A stretch of DNA of 19,014 nt from JAEZRQ01 sp049294415. GTDB taxonomy: Bacteria; Patescibacteriota; Patescibacteriia; Patescibacteriales; UBA12465. The stretch spans positions 1 through 19,014 of the forward strand of contig JBAQCS010000021.1 in assembly GCA_049294415.1 (NCBI GenBank), read 5' to 3'. Position 1 is the first letter of the stretch. Each line of letters opens with the position of its first letter. Positions 6,813-12,460 of this stretch are shown here, in pieces. The notes under the pieces were generated by a model. The model was given only the letters and a program-made list of their open reading frames with translations, had not been told where the DNA came from and made no database searches. The translations under genes were made by a program, and so were the position numbers.

Positions 6813-7301
6813 ATGATTAATTTGGAAGAAAAGAAAGAAGAAATTATTGAAACGGCTACCTTTTGGTTTAGGACCTTAATGGATTTATCGAATGACATTC
6901 GAAAAGATGTAAAGGACAGAACTGGTATTTCCGTTTATATCAGAGAGCCAGGTAAAAGAAATTCTTTGCATTTTTCTATCGGAGAACCATCTACCGATGC
7001 TCAAGATTTTGCGGTAGAAAAAGCTGTCAGGTCTTATGTACTTGGTCACGTGTCATCTCAAAACAGTGAAGATCCGGAAAAACTACAGTTTGCTGGTAGT
7101 CTTACCTTGGAAATTGATGGTACTATAATTCAGGTTTCCGTGTCGGGACTACAAGCATTTGAAGATGTTTTTATGGCGATTCAAATTTTATCTCGCATTT
7201 CTGGGACATATACCTATTCCGTGTGTCTACGTATTGCAGAGGAAGGCGGTGAGTTGCCAAAGTTTAACCATTGGTATGAAAATCAACTACTTCAATCATG
7301 A
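6813..7301 (+). CDS. Unknown protein, possibly GlcG/HbpS-like fold
   Basis: This protein has 162 residues, with no signal peptide or membrane helix. It opens with a charged helix (LEEKKEEIIETATFWFRTLM), then SVYIREPGKRNSLHFSIGEP, a helix AQDFAVEKAVRSYVLG, and the strand pair FAGSLTLEIDGTIIQVSVSG followed by a helix LQAFEDVFMAIQIL. This order (helix, strand, helix AxxKA, then GxLxLxIDGxxIxxVxVSG) resembles GlcG/HbpS-type domains, which bind small ligands or heme. The resemblance is by eye only and several hallmark residues are absent. Two sampled lines have about 40-43% GC, above most neighbours, and it carries the strongest Shine-Dalgarno site here, suggesting high expression or foreign origin. 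It overlaps the next gene by 4 bases (ATGA), so the two are translationally coupled. It is the only gene in the window ending in TGA. Confidence 0.6.
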   Translation: MINLEEKKEEIIETATFWFRTLMDLSNDIRKDVKDRTGISVYIREPGKRNSLHFSIGEPSTDAQDFAVEKAVRSYVLGHVSSQNSEDPEKLQFAGSLTLEIDGTIIQVSVSGLQAFEDVFMAIQILSRISGTYTYSVCLRIAEEGGELPKFNHWYENQLLQS

Positions 7302-7636
7302 GAAAAATATGCCACCAGAGCCAATTAAAATTAAGTTTGGTTCGACAAAAAGGTATTAATCCTGATGAGTTGGTAAAAAAGTATGGCATTCGCTTTGTTT
7401 GCAAATTAATTAATTATCTAACTAAAGAGAAGGGTGTTAAGTATCTAACGCGTTCAGCTATTTACCCGCAAATCAAAAAATTTGATTGGCGTAATGAAGA
7501 ACAAATTGAACAGTATTTTGATTTTTTAGAGGATGCTGGTTTTAAAATTAAAACTAAACCAGAAGATTTCATTGACGAGGATACTGGTCAGATAGTAACC
7601 TTGCAAAGAAGATATTTTTATTACTTAAAAAAATAA
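7298..7636 (+). CDS. Small unknown protein, coupled to the gene before it
   Basis: This 112-residue basic, soluble protein begins at an ATG that overlaps the TGA stop of the preceding gene (ATGA). Its core reads NPDELVKKYGIRFVCKLINYL, then KYLTRSAIYPQIKKFDWRNE, and ends GQIVTLQRRYFYYLKK. The helices and the tail suggest a small nucleic-acid-binding or adaptor protein, but I do not recognise a family. The first 17 residues (RKICHQSQLKLSLVRQ) look less protein-like than the overlapping frame starting at ATG 7309 (MPPEPIKIKFGSTK), which would join this frame after a one-base shift at the A-run near 7349-7353. So either the true N-terminus is uncertain or an indel exists. A very strong terminator follows, ending the cassette. 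Confidence 0.6.
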   Translation: MRKICHQSQLKLSLVRQKGINPDELVKKYGIRFVCKLINYLTKEKGVKYLTRSAIYPQIKKFDWRNEEQIEQYFDFLEDAGFKIKTKPEDFIDEDTGQIVTLQRRYFYYLKK

Positions 7637-7648
7637 GTAAGATATTTT

Positions 7649-7682
7649 GCCCCTCTCACACAATGTGAGAGGGGCTTTTTTT
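7649..7682 (+). terminator. Strong intrinsic terminator of the 6136-7636 cassette
   Basis: A perfect 12-bp GC-rich stem (7649-7660 with 7664-7675) closed by a CAA loop and followed by seven T. It is the most stable hairpin in the window. Confidence 0.93.
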
Positions 7683-7688
7683 ATATAG

Positions 7689-7714
7689 AAAAAAGACTGC
7701 CTTGGTGACAGTCT
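7689..7714 (-). terminator. Intrinsic terminator of the phosphorylase gene (minus strand)
   Basis: On the minus strand AGACTG and CAGTCT (7714-7709 with 7699-7694) pair, extended by two inner pairs including a wobble, and are followed by a T-run. It lies 16 bases past the stop of the phosphorylase gene. Confidence 0.75.
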
Positions 7715-7729
7715 CTTTTGTTTTGCATT

Positions 7730-8539
7730 CTACATGGCCTTTATAATACTAGTTATGTATTCGCCTAATTGTTCCGATGTTTTTTTGGCTCTTTCGACAT
7801 TAATTTCATGTGAATGAGTCTCAAAAGACGAATTAGTAACAAAGCCAAGCCCTAAAAATTCAGCATCATAGACCGCAGCAATACAAGCTTCTGGCAGCAT
7901 ACTCATGCCAACCACTTTAGCGCCGCTAGCGGCTAGTAAAGCTTTGTCATACTGACGTCCTTCAAAAAAAGGTCCACGTACCATGACGTGTGCCACTTCT
8001 TTGATTTCTAATTCGCTTACCTGTTGTTTAGCAATAAAACTTAATCGGTCACTAATCATGTCTTCAGGGGAATAAAATTCATTCGCCCATAGAGGCATCT
8101 CGGGGGCATATAAAGTGACAAAACCTCTGACGATAGCGATAGTACCAACTTTAATAAACTGATGTAAGCTGCCAACTGCGCTAGTCACTATTATTTGTTT
8201 AACGCCCAGCTGAAACAACATTTCAGTCTGTAGACGAACCATCCTGGGAATGTTAGGATCGCAAGGAGCTTCGTTCATATGGACTCGTCCCCTTAGAGCT
8301 AAAACATGTCTGCCGGCAATCTTGCCAACTAACAATTTGCGAGCATGTCCATCAATGTGTTCCAACCCGTTAAATCCGGGAATGTGTTCAAAAGGGATTT
8401 CGGTTGCCTCTTCGTCTTTAATTACATCCCACCCAGTGCCTAAAACTAGGCCGATAGGAGTGACTGATTCATTAAGCCAGGGGCATAGACTTCGGATGAA
8501 ATTAGCGGCTTTAATAGCCTCTCTTTGTCGTGGGTTCAT
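7730..8539 (-). CDS. Purine nucleoside phosphorylase (PunA/DeoD-2-like trimeric family)
   Basis: The 269-residue enzyme releases a purine base from a nucleoside with phosphate, for salvage. Family landmarks in order: a glycine-rich phosphate loop GLVLGTGWD (31-38, where relatives read GSGLG), GRVHMNE (Arg85, His87), TSAVGSL (119-125, relatives TNAAGGL), VRGPFFEG (Glu193), the base-site segment GMSMLPE (211-217) and TNSSFE with Asn236. Key residues are kept but several signatures are altered (GTGW, TSAVGS), so it is a divergent member whose base preference is not clear. Two sampled lines have 45-48% GC, well above neighbours at 25-33%, which suggests recent transfer. It stands alone, with its own terminator, and is divergent from the gene at 8663. 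No Shine-Dalgarno site precedes the ATG. Confidence 0.87.
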   Translation of the reverse strand: MNPRQREAIKAANFIRSLCPWLNESVTPIGLVLGTGWDVIKDEEATEIPFEHIPGFNGLEHIDGHARKLLVGKIAGRHVLALRGRVHMNEAPCDPNIPRMVRLQTEMLFQLGVKQIIVTSAVGSLHQFIKVGTIAIVRGFVTLYAPEMPLWANEFYSPEDMISDRLSFIAKQQVSELEIKEVAHVMVRGPFFEGRQYDKALLAASGAKVVGMSMLPEACIAAVYDAEFLGLGFVTNSSFETHSHEINVERAKKTSEQLGEYITSIIKAM

Positions 8540-8625
8540 GATTTGATATTTTTTTTGGTTAAGGAACTAAATTTGTTTAACTGTTAATATTAGTGATTAA
8601 TAGTGGTAAAGTCAAGTTTATTTCT

Positions 8626-8654
8626 TTGCTATTTAATAGCCCCGTTGCTATACT
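8626..8654 (+). promoter_or_regulatory. Promoter giving a leaderless transcript
   Basis: TTGCTA (8626-8631) and TATACT (8649-8654) are separated by 17 bases. Transcription would begin near 8661-8663, on or next to the ATG at 8663, so the message is effectively leaderless. This excludes the in-frame GTG at 8603 as the start. Confidence 0.6.
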
Positions 8655-8662
8655 TTAACCCT

Positions 8663-9082
8663 ATGAATTATCGAAAATATAGGGTTAGCAGGCTTTGGCT
8701 TCACATTATTTCCATGCCTTTTATTTGGTTGCCATTACCATTTTTGATAATTTTCGATTTAACCTGTAGCTTGTATCAGCTTATTTGTTTTCCTATTTAT
8801 AAAATTAAATTTGTTAAACGATCGGAATATATTTTAATTATGGATCGTAATAAATTGGCCTATTTAAACACGATTGAAAAAATAGGTTGTATGTATTGCG
8901 GTTATACTAATGGAGTTTTACTCTATTTAAAAGAAGTGGCAGGGCTGACGGAGAAATATTGGTGCGGTGTGATGCATGAAGATAAGCCAAATTTTAAAGT
9001 ACAGAGCAATCAAATCAAACAAGATTTTGCAAAATTTGGAGATAAACAAGATTTTCAAGAAAAATATAGCGAGAACAATTAG
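8663..9082 (+). CDS. Conserved CxxC membrane-associated protein of unknown function
   Basis: From ATG 8663 the product has 139 residues. It begins MNYRKYRVSRLWLHI, has one or two hydrophobic stretches (about 12-46), and then a conserved block: LIMDRNKLAYLNTIEKIGCMYCGYTNGVL...LTEKYWCGVMHEDK. I recognise this as a widespread bacterial family of unknown function with the pattern RxxLxYLNxxEKxxCxYCGYxNG and a later YWCxxxH. Cys76-x2-Cys79 and Cys101-x3-His105 could together bind one metal ion, probably on the cytoplasmic face; that is inference. A longer version from GTG 8603 adds 20 residues but would start upstream of the promoter at 8626-8654. A hairpin terminator follows. It diverges from the phosphorylase gene. 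Confidence 0.75.
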   Translation: MNYRKYRVSRLWLHIISMPFIWLPLPFLIIFDLTCSLYQLICFPIYKIKFVKRSEYILIMDRNKLAYLNTIEKIGCMYCGYTNGVLLYLKEVAGLTEKYWCGVMHEDKPNFKVQSNQIKQDFAKFGDKQDFQEKYSENN

Positions 9083-9092
9083 TGTATATTTT

Positions 9093-9120
9093 AAAGATCC
9101 TCTTAATTAGGATCTTTTCT
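9093..9120 (+). terminator. Intrinsic terminator
   Basis: AAAGATCCT (9093-9101) pairs perfectly with AGGATCTTT (9109-9117) around a 7-base loop, followed by a T-rich tail. It ends the CxxC protein gene. Confidence 0.82.
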
Positions 9121-9173
9121 TTTTAAGATTAATTTATGTTAATATTAAGTCATATAAAGTTACTATTAATTAT

Positions 9174-9752
9174 ATGCCAATTGAATACGAGGCTACATTT
9201 TTAGATGTAGATAAAGATGTTGTGAGGGTAAAATTACAAGCGGTTGGAGCCACTTTAATTAAGCCAGAATTTTTACAAAAAAGAGTAGTTTTTAATTTGC
9301 CAAGTGGGCACGAAATTAATGGTGGCTGGTTAAGGGTTAGAGATGAAGGCGATAAAATTACGATGAGTTTAAAGATAGTCGATGGCGATAAAATAGAAAA
9401 TCAAAAAGAGGTTTGTTTAAAAGTAGATAATTTTGAGACGGCTATTAATTTTTTAGAATCAATTGGTTGTAATCGCAAAGCCTATCAAGAAAGCAGGCGC
9501 GAACTCTGGGAATTAAATGGCGCAGAAGTAACTATTGATGAGTGGCCTTTTTTAGAACCATATGTTGAAGTAGAAGCTAAAACGGAGGAAGTGGTTAGAG
9601 CGGTTAGTGAACTTTTAGGTTTTGATTATAGTAAAGCCATGTTTTGTTCGGCTGACACTATTTATAGTTTAAAATATGGTGTGCCATTAGATGATATTAA
9701 TAACAAAACTAGTAAAATAGTTTTTGATATGAATAATCCTTTTGTAAAATAA
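9174..9752 (+). CDS. CYTH-domain protein (class IV adenylate cyclase / thiamine-triphosphatase-like)
   Basis: The 192-residue protein starts with the CYTH signature in the form IEYEATF: Glu4 and Glu6 are present but the usual Lys of ExExK is Thr8. The tunnel strands follow: QKRVVFNLP, GGWLRVRDEGDKITMSLK (two arginines then lysine), the acidic ENQKEVCLKV strand, YQESRRELWELNGAEVTIDEWP, and EPYVEVEAKTEEVV. These alternating charged strands line the metal and triphosphate site. Family members make cAMP or hydrolyse inorganic or thiamine triphosphate; which one applies here cannot be told. No CHAD partner domain is present. A TACTAT at 9161-9166 lies 8 bases before the ATG, so this message may also be nearly leaderless. 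No Shine-Dalgarno site. A bidirectional terminator follows. Confidence 0.87.
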   Translation: MPIEYEATFLDVDKDVVRVKLQAVGATLIKPEFLQKRVVFNLPSGHEINGGWLRVRDEGDKITMSLKIVDGDKIENQKEVCLKVDNFETAINFLESIGCNRKAYQESRRELWELNGAEVTIDEWPFLEPYVEVEAKTEEVVRAVSELLGFDYSKAMFCSADTIYSLKYGVPLDDINNKTSKIVFDMNNPFVK

Positions 9753-9761
9753 TTAGATATT

Positions 9762-9795
9762 AAAAAATCACCTTTTAGATAAAGGTGGTTTTTTT
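9762..9795. terminator. Bidirectional terminator between convergent genes
   Basis: A 14-pair stem (9762-9775 with 9781-9794, one T-G wobble) carries an A-tract on the left and a T-tract on the right, so it works on both strands. It separates the CYTH gene (+) from the cytochrome b5-like gene (-). Confidence 0.85.
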
Positions 9796-9826
9796 AAAAG
9801 ATGTGGGGATTCTTCACAACTTTTGT

Positions 9827-10534
9827 TTAATCGTTATCTTGTCTTAGATCATTTCTAAGATCTTTTAAAAATTTGTTAACCGTTTTATGGCTATTATTTT
9901 TCTGGTTTTCTTTTTCGTGTTTATTGTTTTTTGTATATTTTGGGTTAACAACTGGTGTTGTTATAGAAACAATAGTCGAGGTGGCCGAATTGTTACCAGC
10001 CTTATCATAAGCAACAATAGCATATTGATAAGTGGTTGAAGCGGTTACAGAATTATCATTAAAGACTAATTCATGAGTATTAGCAATTAAGATATTATTT
10101 CTAAAAATCTTATAGCCAGTTACCGCGATATTATCTATAGCTTTTGTCCATGATAACTTAACTTTGTTATAACTTTTGATTTTAACCATTAAATTTGTTG
10201 GTGCTGCAGGACTAATAGCATCAGTAGTCGTTGCTAAATCGCCAATCAAACCAATGTTTAAAGTATTAGTCTCTAGATTGCCAGTGCTGAAGGGGATATT
10301 AAGCTTTATACCGCATAAGTTTTTAGCAATTACAGCTCCAACTGGATGAGCACTAAGGTAGCTGGTTAAATCGTAAATTTTATCTTTATTTACTACCCAG
10401 CAACTAGTTAAGGTGTTATGAGTACTGACTTCAGCTAACGTGTAATTAGTAGAAGCTTGAACGTTTGGTATGGCTGCTAGTAATGATAATCCACCAATTA
10501 CTGGCAACATTGTCATGATTAAATACTTTTTCAT
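9827..10534 (-). CDS. Exported cytochrome b5-like plus fibronectin type III protein, heme site degenerate
   Basis: This 235-residue protein has an N-terminal signal peptide with likely cleavage after VQA (residue 27). Residues 31-100 match the small cytochrome b5-like domain (YTLAEVSTHNTLTSCWVVNK, IYDLTSYLSAHPVGAV). The first heme ligand, His63 of the HPGG-like HPVG, is kept. Cys45 and Cys74 probably form a disulfide as in related exported domains. The second ligand, normally a His in a QHG-type loop after CG, is missing: the loop here reads IPFSTGNLETN. Residues about 108-194 form a fibronectin type III domain (APTNLMVKIKSYNKVKLSW, GYKIFRNN, YQYAIVAYDKAGN). The tail (about 195-235) is Lys/Asn/His-rich and disordered. 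It may be an adhesion or cell-surface protein with a non-heme b5 fold. It diverges from the sigma gene. Confidence 0.8.
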   Translation of the reverse strand: MKKYLIMTMLPVIGGLSLLAAIPNVQASTNYTLAEVSTHNTLTSCWVVNKDKIYDLTSYLSAHPVGAVIAKNLCGIKLNIPFSTGNLETNTLNIGLIGDLATTTDAISPAAPTNLMVKIKSYNKVKLSWTKAIDNIAVTGYKIFRNNILIANTHELVFNDNSVTASTTYQYAIVAYDKAGNNSATSTIVSITTPVVNPKYTKNNKHEKENQKNNSHKTVNKFLKDLRNDLRQDND

Positions 10535-10549
10535 AAAATTTTTAATTAT

Positions 10550-10569
10550 TAATATAAGCGCTTATATTA
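10550..10569. promoter_or_regulatory. Perfect 20-bp palindrome, operator-like
   Basis: A perfect 20-base dyad with the core AAGCGCTT and a central CG, the style of LacI-family operators. It lies 16 bases upstream of the cytochrome b5-like start and covers the best -10 box of that gene. A hairpin in the leader RNA is the alternative reading. Confidence 0.6.
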
Positions 10570-10590
10570 GTAATTTTAATTAATTATCAA
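10561..10590 (-). promoter_or_regulatory. Candidate promoter of the cytochrome b5-like gene
   Basis: On the minus strand TTGATA (10590-10585) and TATAAG (10566-10561) are 18 bases apart. The -10 box lies inside the palindrome at 10550-10569, so a protein bound there would block the promoter. The expected start is near 10554. Confidence 0.45.
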
Positions 10591-10703
10591 CGTTTATCTA
10601 TAATATAGTACAAGCGTTTTAGATATTTGTTACAGACAATATGATTAAGTTAGATTTTTTAGGAGTATAATATAATTATTAGCAGAAAAGTAGCATAATT
10701 CTC

Positions 10704-10718
10704 AAAATGTAACATTTT
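10704..10718. promoter_or_regulatory. Perfect dyad over the sigma-gene -35 box
   Basis: AAAATGT-A-ACATTTT, two perfect 7-base arms around one base, overlaps the -35 box of the sigma gene promoter. It could be an operator. An inverted TGTTACA copy of its core (TGTAACA) lies at 10628-10634. Confidence 0.5.
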
Positions 10719-10737
10719 AAGCTCTCAGTTGTATAAT
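10709..10737 (+). promoter_or_regulatory. Promoter of the sigma factor operon
   Basis: GTAACA (10709-10714) and a perfect TATAAT (10732-10737) are 17 bases apart. The start should fall near 10744, leaving a leader of only about 8 bases before the ATG at 10752. Confidence 0.6.
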
Positions 10738-10751
10738 ATTGTGTCGCGAAT

Positions 10752-11240
10752 ATGTCTAAAAATAACCAAAGTTTTATTAGCTACTATAATCAGTTTAAAG
10801 ATAAAATTTTTAATTATTTATTTTACAGAACTGGTTTTGACAGAGAATTGGCGGAAGATTTAACTTCCGAGGTTTTTATTAAGGCTTTTAAGAGTTTTAA
10901 TAGCTTTGATAAAGATAAGCAATTTCAATCCTGGATTTTTACTATTACTAAAAATCACCTAATTAATCATTATAAAGCTGATAAAAAAAATATCCCTATT
11001 GAGGATGTGGAGCAAACTTTAAGTATTTTGCCTGAAGATATTGGTCAGGCCTTAGAAATTAAAAGTATCATTGGTATTATTGAAAAAATGGATAGTAGCG
11101 ATAAAGAGCCCCTACTCATGCGTTATGTTAGCGATTTAACCAATCAGGAAATTGCTCAAATATTAGATAAAGATGAAGGAGCTATTAGAACTCAAATAAG
11201 TCGTAGTTTAGCTAAGTTAAGAACACTTTTAAACTCTTAA
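10752..11240 (+). CDS. RNA polymerase sigma factor, ECF (sigma-70 family, RpoE-like)
   Basis: The 162-residue protein has only regions 2 and 4, the ECF plan. Region 2 (about 15-75) includes YLFYRTGFDRELAEDLTSEV, FIKAFKSF and the -10 recognition helix QFQSWIFTITKNHLINHYK. Region 4 (about 108-160) is a helix-turn-helix, LMRYVSDLTNQEIAQIL, then EGAIRTQISRSLAKLRTLL. It directs RNA polymerase to a set of target promoters. The downstream gene, 3 bases away, encodes a single-pass membrane protein with a cytoplasmic N-terminus, the usual layout for a sigma factor with its membrane-bound regulator. The promoter overlaps a perfect dyad. Its very short leader and lack of Shine-Dalgarno site point to near-leaderless translation. 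Confidence 0.93.
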   Translation: MSKNNQSFISYYNQFKDKIFNYLFYRTGFDRELAEDLTSEVFIKAFKSFNSFDKDKQFQSWIFTITKNHLINHYKADKKNIPIEDVEQTLSILPEDIGQALEIKSIIGIIEKMDSSDKEPLLMRYVSDLTNQEIAQILDKDEGAIRTQISRSLAKLRTLLNS

Positions 11241-11243
11241 TAT

Positions 11244-11933
11244 ATGGACAATTTAGAAAAAAAATTAATAAATATCCCTAAGCATAAGCTAGGACTTAAA
11301 GCTGATTTAAAGATTAAAGCACGTCTTTATAAAATGATTATTTTAGAAAAAGTAAATAATTTTTCTCAGTTATTTGTTTTTAAAAATCTTTTTTTAAACA
11401 GAGTTATGGTTGTTGCTCTAATGATTTTTGTAATTTTAGGGAGTACGACGTTTTATGCTTATGGCAGTGAAAAAGTTACCTTGGGAGATAAGCTCTATCC
11501 GCTTAAATTAACTTTAGAGAATATAAAAAATAATTTAACTCCATCTAGTGTATCAAAAGTTAAAAATTATAATAATCTATCAACTCGTCGCTTAGAAGAG
11601 GCTTTGATATTAAGTAATAAACAGAAGGAGGCCGATAATAATATTACCAAAACTATAGATAGGGCAGTGGAAAATGTTGGTAAATCAGTGGCCGCTGTTA
11701 AAAAAATATATAATTCAGAAAAATCAGAGAAAGCGACTACCAAAATTAAGGAAAATAGTAGCAATAATCTAAGAGTTCTAGAAAAGATTGAAAAAAATAT
11801 CAACCATCAAGAGCACCAAGAGCTTCTAAAAAAGATAGATGAGGCCAAAGACTCTATTAATAAGTATAACAATTCTTTCGATAATGAAGATGATAATAAG
11901 TCACGTAAGCCAAAAGATAAAAAGGATAAATAG
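11244..11933 (+). CDS. DUF5667-like single-pass membrane protein, candidate anti-sigma partner
   Basis: The product has 229 residues. The N-terminal 50 residues are basic and cytoplasmic; one membrane helix follows (about 52-74, RVMVVALMIFVILGSTTFYA). Then comes a characteristic stretch, GSEKVTLGDKLYPLKLTLEN, and a long helical outer part ending in an acidic-basic tail. I associate DKLYPLK.xxE plus a following helical ARxRLxEA-type segment (here NLSTRRLEEALIL) with DUF5667, a domain often encoded after ECF sigma genes. No zinc anti-sigma HxxxCxxC motif is present, so an anti-sigma role comes from gene order and topology, not from a known inhibitor domain. It is co-transcribed with the sigma gene, and a clear terminator follows. 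The ATG follows TTAATAT. Confidence 0.8.
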   Translation: MDNLEKKLINIPKHKLGLKADLKIKARLYKMIILEKVNNFSQLFVFKNLFLNRVMVVALMIFVILGSTTFYAYGSEKVTLGDKLYPLKLTLENIKNNLTPSSVSKVKNYNNLSTRRLEEALILSNKQKEADNNITKTIDRAVENVGKSVAAVKKIYNSEKSEKATTKIKENSSNNLRVLEKIEKNINHQEHQELLKKIDEAKDSINKYNNSFDNEDDNKSRKPKDKKDK

Positions 11934-11947
11934 ATAATAGCCTTAAT

Positions 11948-11980
11948 AATAACAGACTACCCCATAGTCTGTTATTTTTT
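11948..11980 (+). terminator. Intrinsic terminator of the sigma operon
   Basis: A perfect 12-bp stem (11948-11959 with 11965-11976), CCCCA loop and T-tract to 11980. Confidence 0.9.
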
Positions 11981-12034
11981 AATAATTTTTATCTATGTTA
12001 TGATTACTATTAGTAGTATTATTTTAAGAAATAT

Positions 12035-12457
12035 ATGATTTATAGTGAATATTTAGAAACTGTAAAAACCTGCCCATTTTGTGACTGTAAAGACAGAATT
12101 TTTGTTGATAAAGGACATGCTTTTTTAACGTACGCCAAAGCTCCTTATCACCGAGACCACTTATTGGTTATCCCTAAGCGTCACGTTACTTCCTTTTTTG
12201 AACTTAACGAGGAAGAAAGAATAGCTATTAATGAACTAATCAGGATTGGCTCGGAGGTATTAAAAAAACTAGAATATACCAATTTTTCCATTTTGGTTCG
12301 TGAAGGGGATTCTATTAATAAAAGTATTCCTCATTTACATTGTCACTTAATTCCTAATGATCGTATTGGTGATTTAGATCATAATGGTGAACCTCGTCAA
12401 ATTTTGTCGCCAGAAGACATAGCCATTCTTTCTAAAAGAATATTAAATATAATTTAA
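12035..12457 (+). CDS. HIT family nucleotide-binding hydrolase/transferase
   Basis: This 140-residue cytosolic protein carries the family motif H-x-H-x-H as HLHCHLI (His100, His102, His104); His102 is expected to be the nucleophile that attacks the alpha phosphate of a nucleotide. Upstream strands read KAPYHRDHLLVIPKRHVTSF, the usual HIT beta core. An N-terminal cluster TCPFCDC (Cys13, Cys16, Cys18) may bind zinc, as in many bacterial members, though here the fourth ligand is not obvious. Activity is likely on adenosine or dinucleoside phosphates. It leads a three-gene operon, ending 3 bases before the HAD gene. The ATG follows AGAAATAT with no Shine-Dalgarno site. Confidence 0.92.
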   Translation: MIYSEYLETVKTCPFCDCKDRIFVDKGHAFLTYAKAPYHRDHLLVIPKRHVTSFFELNEEERIAINELIRIGSEVLKKLEYTNFSILVREGDSINKSIPHLHCHLIPNDRIGDLDHNGEPRQILSPEDIAILSKRILNII

Positions 12458-12460
12458 TTT

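Noticed and set aside
7298..7301. TGA recoded as glycine or tryptophan, as in some candidate phyla
   Set aside because: No gene has an in-frame TGA, tryptophan uses TGG, and this TGA forms a normal ATGA stop-start overlap.
7649..7714. Two adjacent hairpins as a small RNA or repeat element
   Set aside because: Each is explained as the terminator of one of two convergent genes, with T-tracts on the proper strands.
8250..8546. 98-codon plus-strand open frame inside the phosphorylase gene
   Set aside because: Antisense to an enzyme with conserved motifs; it arises because this gene is GC-richer and has fewer chance stops.
11567..11803. 78-codon minus-strand open frame opposite the DUF5667-like gene
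   Set aside because: Mirror of a helical Lys/Glu-rich coding region; no start context or family match.
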